56,442 nt of DNA, taken from assembly GCA_002348385.1 (NCBI GenBank), contig DEBD01000047.1, positions 20,528 through 76,969 on the forward strand, in the 5' to 3' direction. Below, piece after piece: positions 1-8,116 of this stretch. The notes under the pieces were generated by a model that was not told the DNA's origin, made no database searches, and saw nothing but the letters and a program-made list of their open reading frames with translations. The stretch's first letter is position 1, and each line of letters begins with the position of its first letter. The position numbers and the translations under genes were made by a program. Origin of the DNA: Gammaproteobacteria bacterium UBA2965 (GTDB lineage: Bacteria; Pseudomonadota; Gammaproteobacteria; Pseudomonadales; Azotimanducaceae).

Positions 1-788
1 GAGTTGCGCAGCTCTCTCAGCTTGACAAACACGTCCTTGGGCGTGGGCTCGTCCGGCAGGTCGGGGAACGACTCACGCAGCCCGGCGATGACCGCGGGGC
101 TGGTGAGGCGAAAGAAGGTATTGAACTCCCGCTCCTGCGCCAACGAGGTCACCATCGCCCGATCGGGATCGTGCTCCTGATTGAGGGTTTCCAACAGACG
201 TGCTGCCGCTTCGTTGTCGGGCTCGCGGTCGAGGGTAAAGCCCAGGTTGTTGGTGATGTAATCATGACCGGGATAGATCAGCGTGTTCTCGGGCAAGGCG
301 TTCAGCTGTCCCACAAAGGTCTCGTAGAGCTCTTCCGGGTGGCCGCCGCCGTGACAGTTGCCGGCGCCAGCATTGAACAAGGTGTCACCGCAGAAAAGCG
401 CCGGCACATCGGTCTGCGACAGCAGGCACACGTGGCTCATGGTGTGTCCGGGCGTGTCCATGGCAAGGAGTTCCACCGAACTGCCCACCTTAACCACATC
501 ACCGGCATCCAGGCCCACATCCATGTCGTCGATCTTGTCCTTGGCGTTCTTGTGCGCGATGAGCGTAGCCCCGGTGGCCGCCATCACGGCCCCGTTGCCC
601 CCGGTATGGTCGCCATGCTCGTGAGTGTTGAGGATCTGGGTGATCTGCCAGCCATTGGCCTTGGCCCGAGCCAGGCACTTCTCGTGATCCAGCGGGTCTA
701 CGGCCATGGCTTCGCCGCTTTCCGGACAGACGATGAGATAGTTGAAATTTCGATAGGCGTTACCCGTCCAGATCTGCTCTACAATCAT
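1..788 (-). CDS. gloB: Hydroxyacylglutathione hydrolase (glyoxalase II), 3' end cut by window edge
   Basis: Cytosolic enzyme that hydrolyses S-lactoylglutathione to lactate and glutathione, the second step of methylglyoxal detoxification. Reading from the ATG at 786-788, the frame stays open for 262 codons to the window edge. As the family is about 255-265 aa, only a few residues can be missing. The metallo-beta-lactamase zinc motif THEHGDHTGGN is at residues 55-65, followed by GHTMSHV (113-119), CGDTLF (132-137) and YPGHDY (171-176), which carry the remaining His/Asp ligands. The C-terminal HAGH domain is recognisable from VTSLAQEREFNTFFR. GGGGA upstream of the ATG is the likely ribosome site. 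The gene is divergent from the P450 gene, leaving about 95 bp for both promoters. Confidence 0.93.
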   Translation of the reverse strand, partial: MIVEQIWTGNAYRNFNYLIVCPESGEAMAVDPLDHEKCLARAKANGWQITQILNTHEHGDHTGGNGAVMAATGATLIAHKNAKDKIDDMDVGLDAGDVVKVGSSVELLAMDTPGHTMSHVCLLSQTDVPALFCGDTLFNAGAGNCHGGGHPEELYETFVGQLNALPENTLIYPGHDYITNNLGFTLDREPDNEAAARLLETLNQEHDPDRAMVTSLAQEREFNTFFRLTSPAVIAGLRESFPDLPDEPTPKDVFVKLRELRN

Positions 789-883
789 TGCTTGGTCCCC
801 GTCGTCGTTGTGCAGAATTCAGGGCCAAGTTTACCCCGATTGCACGCTACAATTGGCCAGGCGCAGTTTTTCAGGAGAGGCCG

Positions 884-2203
884 GTGTCCGATACCCAATC
901 ACGCGACGAAATGATGCAGATGTCCAATAAGGAGGCGGCCAGTCAGTGGGCCATCGACGTACACCAGGACCCGTACGCCATACCCCTCGAGGCACTCAAC
1001 GTGGCGCACCCGGCACTATTCGAGGCCAACACCATAATGCCGTACTTCGAGCGGCTGCGAGCGGAATCACCCGTGAACCTGTGCGAGGTTAGCCAGTTCG
1101 GTCCGTACTGGTCGGTAACCAGGTTCGACGATATCAAGTACGTGGACACCCACGAGCGCATCTTCTCGTCCGACATCACCCAGGGGGGCATACGCCTGGG
1201 GCAAGCGCCGGACCCGAATCCCGACCCGACTTTTCACCTGCCCATGTTCATCATGCAGGATCCGCCCAAGCACGACGAGCAGCGCAAGGCGGTGGCACCG
1301 GCGTTTGCACCCAGCCAGCTGGGCGGCCTGGCAGATCTGATCCGCAGCCGCGCCGCCACCATCCTGGACGGATTGCCAGAGAACGAGGAGTTCAACTGGG
1401 TTCGCGCCGTGTCTGTGGAGCTCACCGGCCAGATGCTGGCCACCCTGTTCGATATTCCTCAGGAAGACCGCCACCAACTCATCCACTGGTCCGACACCGT
1501 GGAGCGCATTGCCAACCCCGCCTACTTCGAAACCCCCGCCGACGGGTTCGCCGAGCTGTGGAAGTGCTGGGAGTATTTCGACGCGGTTTGGAAGGAGAGG
1601 ATCGCGCGCGAAGAGCCGGGAACCGACCTCATTTCCATGCTGGCGCGCAGCGAGGCCACCAGAGACATGCCACCCAATGAATACCTGGGCAACATTCTGC
1701 TGCTTATCGTGGGGGGCAACGACACAACGCGCAACTCCATATCCGGGGGCGTGCTGGCACTCAACGAAAATCCCGAGCAGTTCGCCATGCTGAAGGCGGA
1801 TCCAACTCTGATTCAGTCCATGGTGCCGGAAATCATCCGCTGGCAATCACCCGTGGCGCACATGTGCCGGACCGCAATGGAAGACACCGAACTCGGCGGC
1901 AAACAGATCCGGGCCGGCGACAAAATCGTCATGTGGTATTTGTCCGGCAATCGCGATGAGAGTGCCATCGAAGACCCCAACACGTTCATCATCGATCGCG
2001 CCAAGCCACGCCACCACCAGTCGTTCGGGTTCGGCATACACCGCTGCATCGGCAGCCGGCTCGGGGAAATGCAGCTCACCATCATCTGGGAGGAGATTCT
2101 CAAGCGCTTCGCCGAAGTAGAGGTGACGGGGAGTCCCGCCTATCTGCGCTCAAGCTTCATCCACGGCATCACTGAGCTGCCGGTGCGCGTGCGGCGTCAC
2201 TGA
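884..2203 (+). CDS. Cytochrome P450, CYP153 family (terminal alkane/fatty-acid hydroxylase)
   Basis: Soluble P450, 439 aa. CYP153 members hydroxylate the terminal methyl of n-alkanes, fatty acids or similar chains with electrons from a ferredoxin and its reductase; neither partner is in this window. Seen: I-helix GGNDTTRNS at about 277, ExxR as EIIRW at 316-320, and the haem loop FGFGIHRCIG with Cys388. The pattern LLIVGGNDTT, EIIRWQSP, ELGGKQI, SGNRDE matches CYP153A proteins as I remember them, so the family call is firm but the substrate is not. The frame opens earlier (788), but GTG at 884 has AGGAG six bases upstream and avoids extending into the divergent promoter, so it is preferred. 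The stop lies two bases before the next ATG, so the two are probably co-translated. Confidence 0.88.
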   Translation: MSDTQSRDEMMQMSNKEAASQWAIDVHQDPYAIPLEALNVAHPALFEANTIMPYFERLRAESPVNLCEVSQFGPYWSVTRFDDIKYVDTHERIFSSDITQGGIRLGQAPDPNPDPTFHLPMFIMQDPPKHDEQRKAVAPAFAPSQLGGLADLIRSRAATILDGLPENEEFNWVRAVSVELTGQMLATLFDIPQEDRHQLIHWSDTVERIANPAYFETPADGFAELWKCWEYFDAVWKERIAREEPGTDLISMLARSEATRDMPPNEYLGNILLLIVGGNDTTRNSISGGVLALNENPEQFAMLKADPTLIQSMVPEIIRWQSPVAHMCRTAMEDTELGGKQIRAGDKIVMWYLSGNRDESAIEDPNTFIIDRAKPRHHQSFGFGIHRCIGSRLGEMQLTIIWEEILKRFAEVEVTGSPAYLRSSFIHGITELPVRVRRH

Positions 2204-2205
2204 AG

Positions 2206-3168
2206 ATGAGCGAGGAAGCCCCCGCCAAGCGGACCAAACCCTGGTGGCAGCACGCGCTGCCCTGGGCCATCACGGTGGTCTGCTTTGGCTATCTGTACAC
2301 CCGCATCACGGCACGCGTTCCGGAAGGGTCGAGCGTGCTGGGATACCTTGGCGACGTTTTCGGATCGGTGAACTGGCTTGCCTGGCTGGGCATCATGGTG
2401 CCGTACTCACTGCTGTATCTGCTCATCGATACCGCCGTGCTGTGGCGGGTGGTGGGCTGGTTCAATGCCAAGATCCCATACACCAGCTTGCTGCCGGTAC
2501 GCGCCAGCACCTACATCATCTCCATTCTTAACGAGCAGGTGGGTAAAGGCGCCATGGCGCTTTATCTGAACCGGCGCGAGGGAGTCCCGGGTTGGGAAGT
2601 GGGCTCCAGCATGCTGTTCATCATGTTCTGCGAGTTCTTTTATCTGCTCGCATGGGCATTGATCGGCGTGGCCATCTCCTGGTCGGTCATTCCCCCCATC
2701 TTCCACGTGGTTCCCTACATTGCCCTCGGCGCCGCTATTTTTTTTGCCGCGTTCGTGTGGTTCTTTCGTACCGAGCGATTCGAACACATGGCCCTACGCG
2801 CACGGCCGCTACTGAAGTCATTTCGAGAAGCGCCTGCCGGCCATTACTTCATCATCATGGTGATGCGCTCACCAGCGCTGCTGGCCGCCGTGTGGGTGTA
2901 CTCGGCTGCCGCCGGACTCTTCGGCGTGAATATTCCGCTGACCGACATGCTGGGCTTCCTACCTGTGATCTTTTTCGGCACGTTGATTCCAGGACCGTTC
3001 CGGGCCGTGGCGGTGACCCTGTGGCCCACGTTGTTTCCCGATCATGTGGCGGAAATGGCCGTGTTCGGGTTCGTGCAGCACAACTTCTTTTTGCTCTTCA
3101 ACGCCACGATTGGGCTGGTTTTTCTACGGCGCGCTAACCGAGAACTGTTCGGCAACGACAAGGCCTGA
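2206..3168 (+). CDS. Multi-pass inner-membrane protein, possibly LPG-synthase-TM/UPF0104-like
   Basis: A 320-aa integral membrane protein with about seven to eight hydrophobic segments (roughly 16-34, 48-75, 128-155, 162-186, 215-237, 243-270, 280-305). A central stretch, VGKGAMALYLNRREGVPGW, resembles the (G)D-x-x-R-x-x-x-L-x-R-R-x-G-V region of flippase-like lysylphosphatidylglycerol-synthase transmembrane proteins. That resemblance is weak and no function is assigned. The ATG is two bases after the stop of CYP153, so the pair is one transcription unit. A role in moving or sensing the hydrophobic P450 substrate or in membrane adaptation is conceivable but unproven. It ends 16 bp from the convergent acyl-CoA dehydrogenase gene. 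Confidence 0.8.
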   Translation: MSEEAPAKRTKPWWQHALPWAITVVCFGYLYTRITARVPEGSSVLGYLGDVFGSVNWLAWLGIMVPYSLLYLLIDTAVLWRVVGWFNAKIPYTSLLPVRASTYIISILNEQVGKGAMALYLNRREGVPGWEVGSSMLFIMFCEFFYLLAWALIGVAISWSVIPPIFHVVPYIALGAAIFFAAFVWFFRTERFEHMALRARPLLKSFREAPAGHYFIIMVMRSPALLAAVWVYSAAAGLFGVNIPLTDMLGFLPVIFFGTLIPGPFRAVAVTLWPTLFPDHVAEMAVFGFVQHNFFLLFNATIGLVFLRRANRELFGNDKA

Positions 3169-3184
3169 AAGCGTGTGGTGCAGG

Positions 3185-4351
3185 CTAGCGCAGCGACGCC
3201 CCCAGCAACTCACGTGCGATGATGTGGCGCTGCACCTCGCTGGGGCCCTCCCCGATTCGGCGGATACGCATCTCCCGGTACCAGCGCTCAAACGGAAAAT
3301 CCTTGGTGACCCCATAGCCACCAAACATCTGGATACACCGGTCCACCACCTTCGACCCCGCCTCTGAAGCCACTAGCTTGGCCATGGCAGCCTCTTTTCG
3401 AAAAGGCTCTCCTCGATCCGCGCGGTGAGCGGCCTCCAACGTCAGCCAGCGCGCATTGCGGATATCGATCTCGTTGTCCACCAGCATCCACTGAACGGCC
3501 TGTCGGGTGGACAGCGGCGCTCCGAAAGTTTCGCGCTGCGGGACGTAGCCCAGCGCCAACTCGTGCGCCTTGATCGCCACGCCGATGCAACCGGCCGCAT
3601 AGGGAATCCGCTGGCGGGTAAGCCGGTCGTTGGCGATGGCAAAACCCTTGTTTACCTCGCCGAGCACGTTGGCATGAGGCACCGACATATCCTCAAAGCT
3701 CAGCTCGGTGGCATAGTTGGCCGAACGCAGGGTGTGCACCACGCGATTTACCCGAAAGCCCGGCGCATCGGTATCCACAATAAAACAGGTGACCCCGTTG
3801 CGCCCTTTGTCAGGCTCGGTGCGCGCGAACACCAACCCGTAGTCTGCCCTGTCAGCGCCGCTGATGAAGATCTTGCCACCGTTGATGATCCAGTCATCTC
3901 CGGAGCGCACGGCTTTGGTGCGGATGGCGCGCGCCGGATCACTCCCCCCGGAAGGTTCCGTAAGCCCGAAGAAGCCACGCTTTTCTCCGCGCAGCGTGGG
4001 GTACAGATAGCGCTCCTTTTGGTCTTCCGTGGCCTCAAACAGCTGCGCGAGCCCGGCGCCGCCGAAAACTCCGTAACAGGGCGCGTAAAGTCCAGCGCGG
4101 TGCTGGCTCATCTCAATGGCCAGCAGGGTCCTTGTCACCAGATCTATCTCCGGGCCTCCATACTCCGGTGGAATACCCATGCCGTACAAGCCCATCGATC
4201 GGGTCTTCACCACCAGCCGCTCGTGATCATCCGGATGCAGTTCGTCGGCGTCCGGGTCGAGATCCAATTCCAAAGGCAGGATTTCCTCACGCACAAAGCG
4301 GCGTACGGTTTCCACGAGCAGGGACTGCTCTTCGGTCGGCGTCAGATCCAC
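3185..4351 (-). CDS. Acyl-CoA dehydrogenase
   Basis: FAD enzyme of 388 aa that oxidises an acyl-CoA to the trans-2-enoyl-CoA and passes electrons to ETF. N-terminal helical domain (LTPTEEQSLLVETVRRF), middle beta-domain with the FAD/substrate motif FFGLTEPSGGSDP, and the C-terminal helical domain with QMFGGYGVTKDFPFERWYR. The catalytic glutamate is present in IGEGPSEVQR (E368, the short/medium-chain position). It is the last gene of a minus-strand unit after the flavin-split-barrel gene (5677) and the GST gene (5083), with a 48-bp gap to the latter. Chain length specificity cannot be read from the sequence. Confidence 0.93.
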   Translation of the reverse strand: MDLTPTEEQSLLVETVRRFVREEILPLELDLDPDADELHPDDHERLVVKTRSMGLYGMGIPPEYGGPEIDLVTRTLLAIEMSQHRAGLYAPCYGVFGGAGLAQLFEATEDQKERYLYPTLRGEKRGFFGLTEPSGGSDPARAIRTKAVRSGDDWIINGGKIFISGADRADYGLVFARTEPDKGRNGVTCFIVDTDAPGFRVNRVVHTLRSANYATELSFEDMSVPHANVLGEVNKGFAIANDRLTRQRIPYAAGCIGVAIKAHELALGYVPQRETFGAPLSTRQAVQWMLVDNEIDIRNARWLTLEAAHRADRGEPFRKEAAMAKLVASEAGSKVVDRCIQMFGGYGVTKDFPFERWYREMRIRRIGEGPSEVQRHIIARELLGASLR

Positions 4352-4399
4352 AACAACTCCCTCCAGCGGCTCACGATTAGACCAGCCCGGCGAGACGCG

Positions 4400-5083
4400 C
4401 TAGGGCACGAATTCCTCCGCGGGCCTCATCGGCTCCAAGACCTGCAGGCGTTCGGCGAAGCTGGGACGGGCCAGATGACGCGCGGCATATCCGGCCAAAC
4501 CGGGCCAGCGGCTCTCGTCGATGGGAACCCGCGTCACCCACATACCCGCCAACTGGGCGGTGAGCGCGATGTCGGCGATGGAGAAGCGGTCACCTACTAG
4601 ATATTCGCGCTGGTCGATCTCCCCTTCCAGGTAGTCGAACAGGGGCGGCAGGTCCTCGTGATAGGTTTTGCGCGCGCGCTCCATATCTGCTGGTTGACCC
4701 ATGGCAGGCGCTGCCATGAGCGTGCGCAGCAAGCCGAAGCCGATGCGCGCGGCCACCAGGGTGTCGGCGTACTCCTCGAACCAGAGCGCGCGGCCGCAGT
4801 CGAAAGGATCCGCGGGATACAGCGCCGGTTCCGGGTACTTGCGCTCGAGGTAGCCACAGATGGCCGAGGTGTCCGCAATGGTGCCGGCCACGCCTTCGCC
4901 GGCGATCGCGGTATCGCGCAGCACGGGAATCCGTTTCGCCGGGCTCAACGGCCGGAACCAATCGGGTGGGTCGAAAACATTGACCTCCACCAGTTCCCAG
5001 GAAAGCCCTTTCTCGGCCAGCGTCACCAACGCCTTGCGCACGAACGGAGACCCTTCTGTGCCGTATACGATCAAGCCACTCAT
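4400..5083 (-). CDS. Glutathione S-transferase family protein
   Basis: A 227-aa cytosolic protein with the two-domain GST fold: an N-terminal thioredoxin-like domain starting LIVYGTEGSPFVRKALVTL, the cis-proline segment RIPVLRD (about residue 52), the glutathione-binding acidic/serine pair in ADTSAICGYLERKYP (about 72), and a C-terminal all-helical domain with the N-capping box VGDRFSIADIALTAQL. Likely conjugates or isomerises electrophilic substrates with glutathione. It lies 15 bp after the flavin-split-barrel gene and before the acyl-CoA dehydrogenase gene, so it may act on an intermediate of that unit. The exact class is not clear. Confidence 0.9.
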   Translation of the reverse strand: MSGLIVYGTEGSPFVRKALVTLAEKGLSWELVEVNVFDPPDWFRPLSPAKRIPVLRDTAIAGEGVAGTIADTSAICGYLERKYPEPALYPADPFDCGRALWFEEYADTLVAARIGFGLLRTLMAAPAMGQPADMERARKTYHEDLPPLFDYLEGEIDQREYLVGDRFSIADIALTAQLAGMWVTRVPIDESRWPGLAGYAARHLARPSFAERLQVLEPMRPAEEFVP

Positions 5084-5098
5084 ATCACGTGCCTCCCG

Positions 5099-5677
5099 TC
5101 AGCGCGGGTCCAGCCCGCGGCGTTCGCGCTCTTTGTTCATGCGCTCGGCGTCGGAGCTCAGCCGTGGGCCTTTCTCTTCTTCGCGCAGCTCGCCGGCGCG
5201 GTCACGGGCCGCTTTGCTGGAGTCGTAGCTGATCCACTTTTCCGGCACCACCTGCAGCACCACGCGTAGCGGCGAATCCAGGATTTTGTAGAAGCGCTCG
5301 GCAGCCTCTTCGGTGGCACGCCCCTTGGAAGACAGGGCACCGTAGAACCACTCCTTGGTCTCGCGGTCTTCATGAATGATGCCGCGCCCCTTGACGGTAA
5401 TCGCCCCGTTGGGACACTCCGGCGCATCGTTGGTGCGGCCGCTGACCACCACGGACACCCGCGGATCCCGTCGAATGGCCGCGCATCGATGTCGGTGCGC
5501 GGCGAAGGTTATCCACACGCTGCCTTGGTGCCATACGTACGCGTGTACCACCCCCACCGGCCAGCCGTCCTGGGTAGCCCACATGAGCACGCATTCGCGG
5601 CCGTTGGTCATCAACGCCTCGCGATCTTCGTCGCTGTGCGGATAGATGGAGACCATCTCATGGTCTTCGGCTGCCAT
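5099..5677 (-). CDS. Pyridoxamine 5'-phosphate oxidase-like (split-barrel flavin/F420) protein, copy 1
   Basis: A 192-aa protein of the PPOX/split-barrel flavoprotein superfamily, inferred from CVLMWATQDGWPVGVVHAYV, VWITFAAHRHRCAAIRRDP and RVSVVVSG, the usual strand-turn pattern around the flavin phosphate. Family members reduce or oxidise small molecules with FMN or F420; the substrate is unknown. The ATG at 5677 follows GGGGAAGGG, better than the earlier in-frame ATG at 5710. The C-terminus ends MNKERERRGLDPR, nearly identical to the end of the paralogue at 36607-37194. First gene of a minus-strand unit with GST and acyl-CoA dehydrogenase, divergent from the aldo/keto reductase gene. Confidence 0.82.
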   Translation of the reverse strand: MAAEDHEMVSIYPHSDEDREALMTNGRECVLMWATQDGWPVGVVHAYVWHQGSVWITFAAHRHRCAAIRRDPRVSVVVSGRTNDAPECPNGAITVKGRGIIHEDRETKEWFYGALSSKGRATEEAAERFYKILDSPLRVVLQVVPEKWISYDSSKAARDRAGELREEEKGPRLSSDAERMNKERERRGLDPR

Positions 5678-5776
5678 GCCCTTCCCCCGTGTCGTCGTTG
5701 CAGCTATCAAAGCACGCTCACCGGGGGATGAAAAGCGCCCGGCTCCCGCGGCTGAGCCTCGTGTAGAATCAAGCTC

Positions 5777-6793
5777 ATGGAAATACGTAATCTTGGCCGG
5801 ACCGGCCTTAAGGTCTCGAAATTGTGTCTTGGCGCCATGACGTTCGCCAACCAGGATTGGGGCTGCGATGAGCCCACATCAAAGCGCATCGTGGACCGCT
5901 TTCTGGACGCGGGCGGCAACTTTATCGACACCGCTGATGGCTACTCGGCCGGTTTGTCCGAGGAGATCACCGGGCGCGCCATCGCCGACAAGCGCCAATC
6001 CGTGGTGCTGGCCACTAAGGTATTCGCGCCCATGGGCAGCGGACCAAACGACCGGGGCCTTTCCCGCAAGCACATCCTCGACGCAGTAGACGCCAGCCTC
6101 GCACGACTGGGAACCGACTACATCGATCTGTATCAGGTACACGGTTTCGACGATCAGACGCCCATCGACGAAACCTTGCAGGCGCTGGATGACTGCGTGC
6201 GCTCCGGGCGGGTGCGCTACATCGGCTGTTCGAACCATTTTGCGTGGCAGCTCATGAAGGCCATCGCGCTGTCCACGGAGCTTGGCGTGGCCCGCTACGA
6301 TTGCGTACAGCCCAACTATTCCCTCGTTACCCGTGCCATCGAACGGGAAATGCTACCGCTGTGCATCGACCAAGGCGTGGGTGTGATTCCCTACAGCCCG
6401 CTGGCCGGGGGGGTGCTGACCGGCAAGGTTCGCGCCGGTGAGGCGCCTCCCCAAGGCAGCCGCGCAGCGGTGAATCCCTTCGGCGGAAACTTCTATACCG
6501 AAGAGCGCAAACTGGCCATCGCCGCCGTGGTCGTGGAGGTCGCCGAGTCCATCGGAGCGACACCCAGCGCTGTGGCGCTGTCGTGGTGCGCCAACCAACC
6601 AGGAATCACCTCGCCCATCTTCGGTGCCCGCACCGAAGCTCAGCTGGAAGACAACCTGGCCGCCGCGGAGCTTACGCTCAACGATGAAGCCAACGCGCGC
6701 CTGGAGGAAGCGTCGGCGCTGGAGCTGGAATATCCGGCGGACATACTGGCCATGTTCCGCCGCATGGCACGGGGAGAACTGCCCCGCCGCTGA
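5777..6793 (+). CDS. Aldo/keto reductase
   Basis: NAD(P)H-dependent aldehyde/ketone reductase, (beta/alpha)8 barrel, 338 aa. The N-terminus GRTGLKVSKLCLGAMTF is the standard family start. The catalytic tetrad is visible: Asp and Tyr in FIDTADGYSAG, Lys in VVLATKVFAP, His in YQVHGFD. The cofactor region follows in IPYSPLAGGVLTGK and ITSPIFGARTEAQLEDNL. Residues ALSWCANQPGITSPI match YajO/Tas-type members that reduce small aldehydes or dehydrogenate glycosides. Divergent from the split-barrel gene and 48 bp upstream of the crotonase on the same strand. The physiological substrate cannot be deduced. Confidence 0.92.
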   Translation: MEIRNLGRTGLKVSKLCLGAMTFANQDWGCDEPTSKRIVDRFLDAGGNFIDTADGYSAGLSEEITGRAIADKRQSVVLATKVFAPMGSGPNDRGLSRKHILDAVDASLARLGTDYIDLYQVHGFDDQTPIDETLQALDDCVRSGRVRYIGCSNHFAWQLMKAIALSTELGVARYDCVQPNYSLVTRAIEREMLPLCIDQGVGVIPYSPLAGGVLTGKVRAGEAPPQGSRAAVNPFGGNFYTEERKLAIAAVVVEVAESIGATPSAVALSWCANQPGITSPIFGARTEAQLEDNLAAAELTLNDEANARLEEASALELEYPADILAMFRRMARGELPRR

Positions 6794-6841
6794 CACCGAT
6801 TTCACAACAACACAAGAACGACCGGACCAGGAGGACACACC

Positions 6842-7792
6842 ATGGCAGAACAAAACCAAGACGACGAAACGCTGGAGGAGCTGGAGATCCGCTCGGCCAG
6901 CTGGTACCAGAAGAAGCTCGCCTACTCGGACATCATCTACGAGGTCAACGAAGACACCCACGTCGCCACCATCACGTTGAACCGGCCCGAGAAGATGAAC
7001 GCCATGAGCCATCAGCTACGGGCAGAGCTGTTTCACGCGCTAAAACATTCCGACCTAAACAAAGACATCAACGTCATCGTCATCAAGGGCGCCGGCAGAT
7101 GCTTCACGGCCGGTTATGACCTGACCGGCATGGGCAGCGACGAACCAGATCTCGGCAGCCAGTTCGTCGACACCAGTGGCGTCACCCACTGGGCCCGCTA
7201 TGTGGTCCAGCAATGGTTTCAGATCTGGGATCTGGGCAAGGTCGTCATCGGTCAGCTGCACGGCTACGCGCTGGCTGGGGGTTCGGAGCTTGCCTCCATG
7301 TGCGACCTGCTGGTCTCAACCCCGGATTGCCAGATCGGCTATCCCCCCATGCGTTCCATGGGCGTGGACATGCTGTGGTTTCCGTGGAACCTGCCCATGC
7401 GCAAGGCCATGGAGCTGGCCGTCACCGGCGACAGCATGACGGGAGAAGAAGCGTATCGCCTGGGCATGGTGAACTACTGCGTGGATCAGGAAGACATCGA
7501 CGAGTTCACCGCCGTGTTCGCCGAGCGCGTCGCGCTGATGAACTGGCAGCTGGCCACGCAATACAAGCGCGCCACCAAGAAAGCTTATGAAATTCAGGGC
7601 ATTCGCACCGCCCTGGACGGCCAGGCGCTGTTCGCCTATCACCGGGTGAGCGAATCGGATTTCGCGCGTGACATGGCCAAGAAGTTTGGCTCCATGCCGC
7701 TCAAGGAATACCTGAATTTGCGCGACGATCCCTATAAGGAGAACAAGGCGCGCATGGACGAGATACTGGAGCGCCAGAAAAAGGGCGACTGA
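6842..7792 (+). CDS. Crotonase-superfamily protein (enoyl-CoA hydratase/isomerase-like)
   Basis: A 316-aa crotonase-fold protein with a strong ribosome site (AGGAGGACACACC before the ATG). The first oxyanion-hole segment is KGAGRCFTAGYDLTGM and the second is HGYALAGGSELASMCDLL. The glutamate usually at position 144 of rat hydratase is kept (GGSELA), but the second catalytic glutamate (normally in FGQPEI) is replaced: here the segment reads IGYPPMRSMG. The protein is also longer than a typical hydratase (about 260 aa), with extra residues at both ends. It may therefore be an isomerase, hydrolase or lyase of the superfamily instead of a classical hydratase. Follows the aldo/keto reductase gene. 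Confidence 0.88.
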   Translation: MAEQNQDDETLEELEIRSASWYQKKLAYSDIIYEVNEDTHVATITLNRPEKMNAMSHQLRAELFHALKHSDLNKDINVIVIKGAGRCFTAGYDLTGMGSDEPDLGSQFVDTSGVTHWARYVVQQWFQIWDLGKVVIGQLHGYALAGGSELASMCDLLVSTPDCQIGYPPMRSMGVDMLWFPWNLPMRKAMELAVTGDSMTGEEAYRLGMVNYCVDQEDIDEFTAVFAERVALMNWQLATQYKRATKKAYEIQGIRTALDGQALFAYHRVSESDFARDMAKKFGSMPLKEYLNLRDDPYKENKARMDEILERQKKGD

Positions 7793-8116
7793 ACAACGCG
7801 GCGTTATCCGGCGCGGCAGCTGTCCGGCCGCCGCAGTGAGCCGCAAGACCTTCGTCCCTTTTCCCTCACCAGCCACGATGGCAAGCCAACCGTCCCGCTG
7901 GAGATACTGCGTCGAGCGGCGTACCGAACGGGTCGACACTCAGACCAGCGCCGGCGATGCCTTGAGATCCGCGCCCTTCGAACCGATGATGCGCAGCACG
8001 TCAGACTAGTGGGGAAGAGACACGGTGGCCTTTCCGGGTTGCGCGTAGTCTTGGCGAAATGCCAGTAGCGCGTGAGACACGCAAAACCGGCAGACCTACC
8101 TGGAAGCTAGTACCAA
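7793..8116. other. Intergenic stretch without a convincing gene
   Basis: About 320 bp between the crotonase and the convergent amidase gene. No promoter, hairpin or intact gene stands out. On the minus strand a frame at 7940-8080 has high third-position GC and reads like coding sequence, but it is interrupted by one TAG and has no proper 5' part. It may be a decayed gene end (listed separately). Confidence 0.5.
7940..8080 (-). pseudogene. Possible decayed gene remnant
   Basis: A 47-codon minus-strand frame beginning VSHALLAFRQDYAQPGKATV, broken by a TAG after residue 24, then continuing SDVLRIIGSKGADLKASPA to a stop at 7940. Codon third positions are GC-rich as in the neighbouring genes. The first part vaguely recalls the segment before VDVSLYE in class III CoA-transferases, but this is a weak impression. 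An in-frame stop just upstream removes any 5' part. Very low confidence. Confidence 0.15.

Noticed and set aside
171..914. Long plus-strand open frame opposite the glyoxalase II gene
   Set aside because: Antisense shadow: the minus-strand frame has all glyoxalase II motifs and an ideal start.
3425..4600. 391-codon plus-strand frame opposite the acyl-CoA dehydrogenase gene
   Set aside because: Shadow of a gene with complete acyl-CoA dehydrogenase motifs on the other strand.
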